A stretch of DNA of 64,000 bases from Streptomyces rishiriensis. GTDB taxonomy: Bacteria; Actinomycetota; Actinomycetes; Streptomycetales; Streptomycetaceae. The notes under the pieces were generated by a model that had not been told where the DNA came from, ran no database searches, and worked only from the letters and a program-made list of their open reading frames with translations. Positions 22,942-30,505 of the stretch are shown here, piece after piece. The stretch lies in contig NZ_BEWA01000003.1 in assembly GCF_003112535.1 (NCBI RefSeq), positions 406,339-470,338 of the forward strand. Reading direction: 5' to 3'. A program made the position numbers and the translations under genes. Within the stretch, counting starts at the first letter, position 1, and every line of letters begins with the position of its first letter.

Positions 22942-23835
22942 ATGCCGAATTTGCCCGATGTCGTGCTGTGGTCGATACCCGCCTTCGTGCTGCTCACCGT
23001 GGTCGAGGTGATCAGCTTCCGGCTGCATCCCGCCGACGAGGGCGCCGCGGCCGGATACGAGACGAAGGACGCCGTGACGAGCGTCGGCATGGGGCTCGGG
23101 AGCCTCGTCTTCGACCTCGTCTGGAAGATCCCGATCGTCGCGATCTACACGGCGGTCTACGAGCTCACACCGCTGCGCGTGCCCGTCCTGTGGTGGACGC
23201 TCCCGCTGATGCTGCTGGCGCAGGACTTCTTCTACTACTGGTCCCACCGCGGCCACCACGTGATCCGCGTCCTGTGGGCCTGTCACGTCGTCCACCACTC
23301 CAGTGAGAAGTTCAACCTCACCACCGCCCTGCGTCAGCCCTGGACCTCGCTGACCGTCTGGCCGTTCTACGTCCCGCTCGTCGCCGCGGGCGTCCACCCG
23401 GCCGCGCTCGCGTTCTGCTCCTCGGCCAACCTCGTCTACCAGTTCTGGATCCACACCGAGCGGATCGACCGGATGCCGCGGTGGTTCGAGTTCGTGTTCA
23501 ACACGCCCTCCCACCACCGTGTCCACCACGCCTCCCAGGGCGGCTACCTGGACCGCAACTTCGGCGGCATCCTCATCGTCTGGGACCGGCTCTTCGGCTC
23601 GTTCGTCCCGGAGGTCGACCGGCCCGTCTACGGGTTGACGAAGAACATCAACACGTTCAACCCGATCAAGGTGGCCACTCATGAATACGTCGCGATCGTC
23701 AAGGACGTGAGGGCGGCGTCCAGTTGGCGTGAGCGGGCGGGGCGCGTCTTCGGCGGCCCGGGGTGGCAGCCCGCGTCCTCCGCTCCCGCCCCCGGCGCCC
23801 CCGCGGCCCCCGTCGAGGAAACCACGGCCGCGTGA
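22942..23835 (+). CDS. Sterol desaturase/fatty acid hydroxylase family protein
   Basis: 297-residue membrane di-iron enzyme. The three His boxes are clear: WSHRGHHVIR near 98, HVVHHSSEKFNL near 115, and HHRVHHASQGGYLDRNFGG near 192-210. Hydrophobic helices precede each. The last 40 residues are a low-complexity Ala/Pro tail (SSAPAPGAPAAPVEETTAA). Substrate unknown (lipid hydroxylation or desaturation). The stop overlaps the start of the YhhN-family gene, which cleaves ether lipids, so the two may act on the same lipid class. Confidence 0.93.
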   Translation: MPNLPDVVLWSIPAFVLLTVVEVISFRLHPADEGAAAGYETKDAVTSVGMGLGSLVFDLVWKIPIVAIYTAVYELTPLRVPVLWWTLPLMLLAQDFFYYWSHRGHHVIRVLWACHVVHHSSEKFNLTTALRQPWTSLTVWPFYVPLVAAGVHPAALAFCSSANLVYQFWIHTERIDRMPRWFEFVFNTPSHHRVHHASQGGYLDRNFGGILIVWDRLFGSFVPEVDRPVYGLTKNINTFNPIKVATHEYVAIVKDVRAASSWRERAGRVFGGPGWQPASSAPAPGAPAAPVEETTAA

Positions 23836-24506
23836 CCCGCTCCCGCGCCCTGCTCGCCCTGTGCGCGCTCGCCACCGCCGTCGACCTGCTCAGTCTCGCG
23901 ACCGGCTTCGGCCCCGGACACACCCTCGCCAAGCCGCTGCTCATGCCCCTGCTCGCCGCCTGGGCCGCCCTGTGCGGGGCGCCCGGGCTCCTTCTGGCGG
24001 CTCTCGCATGCGGCTGGGGCGGCGACCTCCTGCTGCTGTCCGACGCCGACCCCGCCTTCCTCGGCGGCATGGCGTCCTTCGCCGTCGGACACGTCTGCTA
24101 CCTGATGCTGTTCGCCCGCGTCGGCCGTCCCCACACGCGGGCCGCGGTGCTCGCCCCCTGCTACGCCGTCGTCCTGATCGCCACCGTCGTCCTGCTGTGG
24201 CCCGGTCTTCCCCAGGAGCTGCGGCCGCCCGTGGCCCTCTACAGCGCCCTGCTCGCGGCCATGGCCTGCGCCGCCGCCGTCAGGCTCGGTCCGGTCGGCG
24301 GCGCCGGCGGCCTGCTGTTCCTGCTCTCCGACACCCTCATCGCCACCGGCGTGGCCGGCTGGCCGCAGCCCCCGCGCCCCGACCTGTGGATCATGCTCAC
24401 GTACCTCGCGGCGCAGTTCCTGCTGGTCCGCGGCGTCCTCGACGTCCTCGGCGGGCGGCAGGACCCGGCGGCGGCGTACGGTGAAGTGCGCTCGACCACC
24501 CCCTGA
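23832..24506 (+). CDS. Lysoplasmalogenase (YhhN family)
   Basis: 224-residue membrane protein with about eight short hydrophobic segments. Family landmarks: GHTLAKPLLMPLLAAW near 28, GWGGDLLLL near 62 (conserved Gly-Asp), FAVGHVCYLMLF near 85, LFLLSDTLIATG near 165. YhhN/TMEM86 proteins hydrolyse the vinyl-ether bond of lysoplasmalogen; in Streptomyces the real substrate is unclear. GTG start overlaps the previous stop (GTGA), giving a two-gene operon with the desaturase-like gene. Confidence 0.88.
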   Translation: MTRSRALLALCALATAVDLLSLATGFGPGHTLAKPLLMPLLAAWAALCGAPGLLLAALACGWGGDLLLLSDADPAFLGGMASFAVGHVCYLMLFARVGRPHTRAAVLAPCYAVVLIATVVLLWPGLPQELRPPVALYSALLAAMACAAAVRLGPVGGAGGLLFLLSDTLIATGVAGWPQPPRPDLWIMLTYLAAQFLLVRGVLDVLGGRQDPAAAYGEVRSTTP

Positions 24507-24542
24507 GCGCCCTCACGACACCGCACGAGAAGGATCCTCGAC

Positions 24543-25586
24543 ATGCGCGCCACCACCATCCACGCCCCCTTCGACATGCGGGTGGAGGACGTACCCGAGC
24601 CCGTGGTGCAGCTGCCCACCGACGCGGTGGTCCGGGTGCTGCGCGCCTGCATCTGCGGCAGCGACCTGTGGGCGTACCGCGGCGAGGCGTCCCGGCAGCC
24701 GGGCCAGCGCATCGGGCACGAGTTCCTCGGCGTGGTGGAGGAGACCGGCTCCGACGTGACGACGCTGCGGCGCGGCGACCTCGTGGTCGCGCCCTTCATG
24801 TGGTCCGACGGCGTCTGCGACTACTGCCGGGAAGGTCTGACGACGTCCTGCGAGCACGGCGGCTTCTGGGGCTCCGTCGGGTACGACGGCGGTCAGGGCG
24901 AGGCCGTGCGCGTGCCGTTCGCCGACGGCACCCTCGTCGGACTGCCCAAGGACGCGGCCTCCGACGACCGTCTGCTGGCCGCCCTGCTCACCCTTTCCGA
25001 CGTGCTGGGCACCGGCCACCACGCGGCCCTCGGCGCCGGCGCCCGGCCCGGCGCCACCGTCGCCGTCGTCGGGGACGGCGCGGTCGGCCTGTGCGCGGTC
25101 CTGGCCGCCAAGCGGCTCGGCGCCGAGCGGATCATCGCGCTGGGCCGCCACCGAGCGCGCACCGACATCGCGCGCCGCTTCGGCGCCACCGACGTCGTCG
25201 CCGAGCGCGGGGACGCGGCGGTCGAGGCCGTCCGCGAACTCACCCGCGGCCAGGGCGCGCACGCGGTCGTCGAGGCGGTCGGCACCGAGCAGTCCATGCG
25301 GACGGCGCTCGAGGTCGCCCGGGACGGCGGCGCCGTCGGCTTCGTCGGTGTCCCGCACGGCAGCGGCACCGGCCTCGACCTGAGTGTCATGTTCGACCGC
25401 AACATCGCGCTGCGCGGCGGCGTCGCCCCGGTCCGCGCCTACATCCCCGAACTGCTGCCCGACGTCCTGAGCGGCGCCATCGACCCGTCGCCCGTCTTCG
25501 ACCTGACGGTCGGCATCGAGGGCGTCCCGGACGGCTACAAGGCCATGGACGAGCGCACCGCCCTCAAGGTCATGGTGACCAACTGA
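24543..25586 (+). CDS. Zinc-dependent alcohol dehydrogenase family protein
   Basis: 347-residue MDR-superfamily enzyme. Catalytic zinc ligands: CICGSDLWAYRG near 38 and GHEFLGVVEETG near 58. Structural zinc region around 88-104 (GVCDYCREGLTTSCEHGGFW), which keeps three or more Cys. NAD(P)-binding Rossmann motif VAVVGDGAVGLCAVLAAKRL near 173. Many relatives act on small alcohols or sorbitol-type polyols; substrate not determined. ATG start with AGAAGG upstream. Single gene, 37 nt after the YhhN gene. Confidence 0.93.
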   Translation: MRATTIHAPFDMRVEDVPEPVVQLPTDAVVRVLRACICGSDLWAYRGEASRQPGQRIGHEFLGVVEETGSDVTTLRRGDLVVAPFMWSDGVCDYCREGLTTSCEHGGFWGSVGYDGGQGEAVRVPFADGTLVGLPKDAASDDRLLAALLTLSDVLGTGHHAALGAGARPGATVAVVGDGAVGLCAVLAAKRLGAERIIALGRHRARTDIARRFGATDVVAERGDAAVEAVRELTRGQGAHAVVEAVGTEQSMRTALEVARDGGAVGFVGVPHGSGTGLDLSVMFDRNIALRGGVAPVRAYIPELLPDVLSGAIDPSPVFDLTVGIEGVPDGYKAMDERTALKVMVTN

Positions 25587-25624
25587 CGGGCGCTCCGACG
25601 GCGCTCAACAGTTGATCCCGCGCT

Positions 25625-25651
25625 GCTGCCCGTCAACCCTTGACGGGCAGC
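25625..25651. terminator. Bidirectional terminator overlapping the CopD stop codon
   Basis: Arms GCTGCCCGTCAA (25625-25636) and TTGACGGGCAGC (25640-25651) with a CCC loop, perfect over 12 bp. It lies between the convergent dehydrogenase and CopD genes and includes the last codons and the stop (25633-25635) of the latter. Confidence 0.8.
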
Positions 25652-26583
25652 GGCACGGCTGTCAGCAGCCCCGAGACCGCGACCGCCGCGCCCAGCGCGA
25701 CGACCTCCACGCGCGCGGGGGAGCAGGCGGCCAGCGGGTCGGGGGACCGGCGCAGCCGCGTGCGCGCCCACAGGGCGAGCAGGGCGACCGCGCCGACCAC
25801 GAGCACCTTGGCGAGCAGCACGCGCCCGTACGCCGTCGTGGTCAAGAGGTCGAACAGCGGACCCGAGGGCATCCGACGCAGCGAGCTGAGCAGTCCGGTC
25901 GCGGTGACGGCGGCGAAGAGCACGGCCGCCACGCGCGCGTACAGGCCGAGCAGCGCGCCGCCCGCCGCGGCCCCGTCCCACCGGCGCAGTGTGCGCAGCA
26001 CGGTCAGCAGACCGCCCGCCCACAGCGCCGAGCACGTCAGATGCACGACGGTCAGAGCGGATCCGAGCAGGGGAGCGGGCTCGGTCGGCGGGTGGGCGCG
26101 CAGCGCCTCCGCAAGGACGACCGCTGCCAGCGGCCACGCCTGACGGTTCGGCCGGTGGGAGAGTGCACAGAGCCCGGCCACCGCGAACGCGATCGCCTCC
26201 ACCAGCGCGAGCACGCCGGTCCGCGAGCCATGGCCGTGCGGCGCCAGCTCCCCGGCGGCCGCCGCGGCCGCGAACCCCACGACCGCCGCGTACGGCGCCC
26301 AGCCGCAGGGCCGGGCGGGCGGGGCCTTGGGCACTCGTCGGGCGAGGCCGGTCACGAACAGCTCGCCCGCCTGCACGCTCAGGGCCGCGAACAGGGCCGC
26401 CCGCAGCAGTGCGACCGCACCGGAGTCCGACGCCGTGCTCTGCCCCGTGCCGTGGGCGGCGACCGGCGGCCCGAGCAGCGGGACCAGTGCCCCGAGCCCG
26501 ACCAGGGCGAGCAGGGCCACCGCCCGGCCGAAGCCGGTTCGGGGCGCGGAGTCGGTCGCTGCGGTCGGTCGTATGAGGGCCAT
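25633..26583 (-). CDS. CopD-domain copper-related membrane protein
   Basis: 316-residue integral membrane protein with roughly eight hydrophobic segments. The CopD domain is visible from about 175 on: GSALTVVHLTCSALWAGGLL (first conserved His), YARVAAVLFAAVTATGLLSS and TTAYGRVLLAKVLVVGAVAL (the family Gly-Lys). CopD-family proteins take part in copper import or export; no CopC partner is fused or adjacent, so its exact role is open. ATG at 26583 chosen over an upstream ATG at 26619. Single gene with its terminator overlapping the stop. Confidence 0.87.
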   Translation of the reverse strand: MALIRPTAATDSAPRTGFGRAVALLALVGLGALVPLLGPPVAAHGTGQSTASDSGAVALLRAALFAALSVQAGELFVTGLARRVPKAPPARPCGWAPYAAVVGFAAAAAAGELAPHGHGSRTGVLALVEAIAFAVAGLCALSHRPNRQAWPLAAVVLAEALRAHPPTEPAPLLGSALTVVHLTCSALWAGGLLTVLRTLRRWDGAAAGGALLGLYARVAAVLFAAVTATGLLSSLRRMPSGPLFDLLTTTAYGRVLLAKVLVVGAVALLALWARTRLRRSPDPLAACSPARVEVVALGAAVAVSGLLTAVPLPVKG

Positions 26584-26701
26584 GCCAGGATCTTCACCAT
26601 GCGCCACAAAACGGGGCAAGTTGGATGCGGGTGGGCCTGCGGCGGGCTGTCCGGCCGCGTCCGGCCGCGGACACGCTCCGAGCCGGCGCGCCCGGATCCG
26701 C

Positions 26702-28159
26702 TCAGAGCCAGCGCGCCGGATCCGCTCCCCAAGGTCCCGGCGGCCGCGCCCAGTCGTGCGGCCCGCCGTCGAACGACACCGGCGGCAGGGCGTACCGCAG
26801 CCGCCCGATCGGGCCCTCGGCCTCCCCGAGCCGGGACTCCGGGCCGGCCCGGTCGGCCCCGCCCTGCTCGCCGTGTCCCTCTCCGCTCTCCGCGCCCCGT
26901 CCCCGGGCCCCCTCGGCGGCCGTCTCCTCCTTGGGCGTCCCTTTGCCCTCGTCTTCGCCCATCCGGGCGCCCTCGGTCAGCCAGGCCGCCGTCCGGGCCA
27001 GCGCCAGCCGGACGAACCGGCTGCCGCCCTCGTGCGACTGCTCGGTCAGCGCGCGAAGGACGGCGGCGGCCAGCAGATAGCCGGTCCCGTGGTCGAGGGC
27101 CTGCGCCGGCAGTGCGCCGGGCCGCTCGGCGGAGCCCTCCGTCGCGGCGATGCCGGTGGCGACCTGCACCAGGCTGTCGAATCCGCGGCGCGCGCTCCAC
27201 GGCCCGTACGCGCCCCATGCCGAGACCTGCGCCACCACCAGCCCGGGCCGGCGCTCCGCCAGCGCCTCGGGGGAGAGCCCGAACCGGTCCAGAGCGCCCG
27301 GCCGGTAGCCGGTGACGACCACGTCCGCCGACCCGAGCAACTCCTCGAAGGCGCGCCGGTCGGCCGTCAGGTCCAGCAGCGTCGAACGCTTGCCGAAACC
27401 CGTGTCCGCGTGCTGGTCGACGAGCTCGGGCAGGCCGGGGGCGTCGACGCGCAGGACGTCCGCGCCCAGCAGGGCGAGGGTGCGGGTGGCGACCGGTCCG
27501 GCGAGGACCCGGGTCAGGTCCAGCACGCGCAGGCCCGCCGCGGGCAGCAGGGGAGTCCCGTCGAGCGGCGTGAAGGTACGCGTGTGTGCCGCGTCGAGCC
27601 GGCCGCGCTCGACCAGGGGGCGGGCGGCGATCGCGGCGGCCTGGGCGTGCGCCGCCCACTCCCCGGGCGTGCGCAGGGCGACCGCCAGGCCGCCGGCCGC
27701 GTACACCGTGTCCTCCACGTCCAGTGCGGCGCGCTCGGCGAGCGTCCTGTCCACGGCGGCCGGACCGGCGTCCGCGGGCAGCCCCAGCGCGTGCAGCAAC
27801 CGCTCACGGTGGTGCGGGTAGTTGGCGTGGGTCCGCACCCAGCCGTCGGCCGTCCGCCAGAACCGCGAGAGCGGGGCGAAGAGGACGGGCGCCCGTCCGT
27901 CGATCAGCAGCCGCCGCTCGCTGACGAACGCGGTGGCCACGGCGTCGTCGTCCACCCGCACCGCGGGCGTCCGGCCGTGAGAGGCCCGTCGCGCCGCCAG
28001 CTCGGCGCCGGCCAGCGCGCACGCCCCGACACAGGCCCGTGCCAGGTCCCGCACGGGAAGCCGCGCGGGCAGGGCGTCCTCACGGACGACGGTCGACACG
28101 CGGGCCAGGAGGGCGGGATCGCCGCCGAGTGCCGACCAAGCCACCTTGATGTCAGTCAT
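26702..28159 (-). CDS. CaiB/BaiF (class III) CoA-transferase with N-terminal extension
   Basis: 485 residues. The canonical CaiB start, LRVLDLTRVLAGPVATRTLA with LGADVLRVDAPG, only begins at about residue 205. The likely catalytic Asp is in ALDHGTGYLLAAAVLRAL near 365. The first 200 residues resemble the small C-terminal domain of CaiB (PLSRFWRTADGWVRTHANYP), so the chain may hold a second partial unit in altered order. Near the C-terminus lies a charged low-complexity insert of about 55 residues. Substrate unknown. A 17-bp palindrome 16 nt upstream suggests repressor control. Confidence 0.88.
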   Translation of the reverse strand: MTDIKVAWSALGGDPALLARVSTVVREDALPARLPVRDLARACVGACALAGAELAARRASHGRTPAVRVDDDAVATAFVSERRLLIDGRAPVLFAPLSRFWRTADGWVRTHANYPHHRERLLHALGLPADAGPAAVDRTLAERAALDVEDTVYAAGGLAVALRTPGEWAAHAQAAAIAARPLVERGRLDAAHTRTFTPLDGTPLLPAAGLRVLDLTRVLAGPVATRTLALLGADVLRVDAPGLPELVDQHADTGFGKRSTLLDLTADRRAFEELLGSADVVVTGYRPGALDRFGLSPEALAERRPGLVVAQVSAWGAYGPWSARRGFDSLVQVATGIAATEGSAERPGALPAQALDHGTGYLLAAAVLRALTEQSHEGGSRFVRLALARTAAWLTEGARMGEDEGKGTPKEETAAEGARGRGAESGEGHGEQGGADRAGPESRLGEAEGPIGRLRYALPPVSFDGGPHDWARPPGPWGADPARWL

Positions 28160-28174
28160 GACTCAATGATGCAG

Positions 28175-28191
28175 TATTGATTCAATCAATA
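28175..28191. promoter_or_regulatory. Palindromic operator upstream of the CoA-transferase gene
   Basis: TATTGATTCAATCAATA, a perfect 17-bp palindrome, with a further related half-site TGACTCAAT immediately on its left (28159-28167). It lies 16-32 nt upstream of the start codon, over the expected promoter, and is strikingly AT-rich. Most likely a GntR-, TetR- or MarR-type repressor site. Confidence 0.75.
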
Positions 28192-28239
28192 TATGTGCCG
28201 TGGGCGGACACCGCGCAAGGATGCCGCCGCACGCGCGAA

Positions 28240-28265
28240 GGGCCGGGCGGAAGTCCGCCCGGCCC
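28240..28265. terminator. Terminator after the subtilisin-like protease gene
   Basis: Arms GGGCCGGGCGGA (28240-28251) and TCCGCCCGGCCC (28254-28265), perfect over 12 bp, 33 nt beyond the protease stop. Confidence 0.75.
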
Positions 28266-28298
28266 TCGAAACGCCCGTCCTTCGCCCGATCCGGGCCG

Positions 28299-29834
28299 CT
28301 ACTTCACGGCGCGCAGCGCGTTCACGACGCCGAAGCCGAAGAAACCGTTGAGGCGCTTGCCGCCCACGCACGTGGCGTCCACGACGCCGTTGCCGTCACC
28401 GTCGTACGGCTCGGTCGGGCAGCTCGTCGCGTCGGCCTGCAGCTTGAGCAGCGCCTGCAGCTGCGCCGGGCTCGCGTGCGGGTGCGTCGACTTCAGCAGC
28501 GCGGCCACGCCGGCCACGTGCGGGGACGCCATCGAGGTGCCCTGCAGGAATCCGTAAGCGTTGTTCGGCAGCGTCGACAGGATGCGGCCGTTGGCCGACG
28601 GCGTGTCCGGGATCTGGAACTTGTCGCCGCCCGGCGCCGCGACGTCGACGACGCCCAGGCCGTAGCTGGAGTAGTACGACTTCGTGCCCTTGACGCCCGT
28701 CGCGCTCACCGTGACGACGCCCGGCAGCTGGGTCGGGACGTCGAAGCACTCGTGCGGGTCGACCGTACGCGTCACCGGCGTGGAGTCGTCGGGGCTGGAC
28801 GCGTCCTGGAGCGCGTCGGAGTCGAGGTCGTGATTGGAGTTGCCCGCGGAGGCCACATTGAGCGTGCCCTTCCTCTGGGCGTACAGCTGGGCCCTGTTGA
28901 CCGCGTCCACGATGGCCCGCTGGTCGGGGTCGTCCATGCAGTTGTACAGCCACGGGTCCACGTAGTAGCTGTTGTTCGTGACCTCGACGCCGTGGTCGGC
29001 GGCGAACACGAACGCGCAGACCACGTTCTCCGGGTAGAAGAGGCCGTCCTTGGGGTCGCTCACCTTGATGGCGGCGACCTTGACGCCGGGCGCGACGCCC
29101 GACACGCCGATGCCGTTGCGGGCCGCGGCGATCTCACCCGCCACATGGGTCCCGTGGTAGTCCTCGGCCGGGTTGTACGGGCGCCATGCGCCGGGGGTGG
29201 TGTCCGCGACGCCGCCGACGCAGTTCGCCGACTGGGACGCCGAGAAGTTCGGCGCGAGGTCCGGGTGGGTGTCGTCGACGCCGGTGTCGATGACGGCGAC
29301 CGTCACCTTCTTGCTGCCGGGGTTGATCGTGGCGGCCTTGTCGGCGCCGATCGCCCGCAGGTCCCACTGGTCGGCCTCGAGCGGCTCGCTCTGGCCCGCC
29401 GCGTCGGACGCCTTCTCGATCTTCGCGGCCTCCGCCTTGGAGAGGACCTGGGCCGCCCCCTCGTCGGTGGTCCCGGCGGCGCTCAGCGGCGCCGTCCGGG
29501 TCGCGCCGGCCGACTGCACGCCGCGCGCCGCGCGTATCTTGGCGCCGAAGCCGGGGTTCGCCGAATGGACGACGAGCACGCCGATCTTGTCGTAGGCCGC
29601 GACGACGGTGCCGCCGGCCTCCGCGATCGCCTTCTTCACCTTCCGGATCGTGCCGTGGTCGGCCTTCGTGTTGACGACGTACGCCAGGGTTCCGGCGTCG
29701 TCGGCCGCCTGGATGGCGGACGCCGTGACGGGGGTCGCGGAGGCCGCCGTCGGCAGGAAGCCGAGGGAGGCGGTCAGCGACAGTACGACGGGCACCGCGA
29801 GAGCGAGGCGGCGTCTGGAAGGCAGATGAGCCAT
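28299..29834 (-). CDS. Secreted S8 family serine protease (subtilisin-like)
   Basis: 511 residues. Signal peptide at 1-33 (RRRLALAVPVVLSLTASLGF, then PTAASA). A prodomain runs to about 150, followed by the catalytic domain: Asp in VAVIDTGVDDTHPDL near 185, His in DYHGTHVAGEIAAA near 225, oxyanion Asn in ASAGNSNHDLDSD near 315, and Ser in GTSMASPHVAGVAALL near 445. Extracellular protease; in Streptomyces such enzymes are linked to growth-stage protein turnover. Recalled synteny places it with SCO1824. A good terminator follows. GTC-rich leader with start at 29834. Confidence 0.95.
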   Translation of the reverse strand: MAHLPSRRRLALAVPVVLSLTASLGFLPTAASATPVTASAIQAADDAGTLAYVVNTKADHGTIRKVKKAIAEAGGTVVAAYDKIGVLVVHSANPGFGAKIRAARGVQSAGATRTAPLSAAGTTDEGAAQVLSKAEAAKIEKASDAAGQSEPLEADQWDLRAIGADKAATINPGSKKVTVAVIDTGVDDTHPDLAPNFSASQSANCVGGVADTTPGAWRPYNPAEDYHGTHVAGEIAAARNGIGVSGVAPGVKVAAIKVSDPKDGLFYPENVVCAFVFAADHGVEVTNNSYYVDPWLYNCMDDPDQRAIVDAVNRAQLYAQRKGTLNVASAGNSNHDLDSDALQDASSPDDSTPVTRTVDPHECFDVPTQLPGVVTVSATGVKGTKSYYSSYGLGVVDVAAPGGDKFQIPDTPSANGRILSTLPNNAYGFLQGTSMASPHVAGVAALLKSTHPHASPAQLQALLKLQADATSCPTEPYDGDGNGVVDATCVGGKRLNGFFGFGVVNALRAVK

Positions 29835-30148
29835 GGGGTCTCCACATCATCCGGAAACGGGACCTGGCCCAGACGCAGGTGGCTGTCTGGGCAGGTACAT
29901 GACGGGTGGTGCTGGCCCGAAGCTATCTCCCTGACTCACCGGCCAGCAATGACTTCCCGACGCCGATTTTGCCGACCCATGACCCTGCATGGCCCGCGCT
30001 CGTTGGTCATGGCCGGGCGCAGGCCGCTTCGACAAACCCGCCCGGCGCGTTGAACCCGTCTTCGTGCGGCCCCGTGACCTTGGGCAGGGAGCGAGAGGAC
30101 ACTCGCCTCCGTCCGCCGTCCCACCCGCACCCGCAACGAGGAGACCCT
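29835..30148. promoter_or_regulatory. Divergent promoter region between protease and acetate symporter operon
   Basis: 314 bp without a gene. It holds an 8-bp inverted repeat CCATGACC (29977-29984) and GGTCATGG (30005-30012) separated by 20 nt. I cannot assign promoters with confidence. The repeat sits about 140 nt before the symporter operon and could be a regulator site. Confidence 0.45.
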
Positions 30149-30505
30149 GTGGCCACCGAGACACCGCCCCCCTCGAAAACCCCAGCTCAGCTCCCCTCCG
30201 CCGAGGAGTTCGTCGCGGTGCGGGAGAGCGCGGAGTTCGGTGAACTGCGCGGCGCCTACCGGGGCTTCGCCTTCCCGCTGACCTTCGCCTTCATCGCCTG
30301 GTACCTGCTGTACGTCCTGCTCTCCAACTACGCGGGCGACTTCATGGGCACCAAGCTCTTCGGCAACATCAACGTGGCCCTCGCCCTGGGCCTCGCCCAG
30401 TTCCTCACCACCTTCCTCATCGCCTGGTGGTACGCGCGGACCGCGGCCGCCAGGTTCGACCCCAAGGCCGAGGCCATCAAGTCCCGGATGGAGGCGGGCG
30501 AATGA
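30149..30505 (+). CDS. DUF485 small membrane protein, symporter partner
   Basis: 118 residues. After a polar N-terminus (ESAEFGELRGAYRGFAFPLT, the DUF485 landmark) come two transmembrane helices at about 45-65 (FAFIAWYLLYVLLSNYAG) and 80-100 (VALALGLAQFLTTFLIAWWY), then a charged end. DUF485 proteins (YjcH in E. coli) are paired with acetate/cation symporters; here the stop overlaps the symporter ATG. GTG start with GAGGAG at 5-nt spacing; the frame is open upstream but without a ribosome site. Confidence 0.93.
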   Translation: MATETPPPSKTPAQLPSAEEFVAVRESAEFGELRGAYRGFAFPLTFAFIAWYLLYVLLSNYAGDFMGTKLFGNINVALALGLAQFLTTFLIAWWYARTAAARFDPKAEAIKSRMEAGE

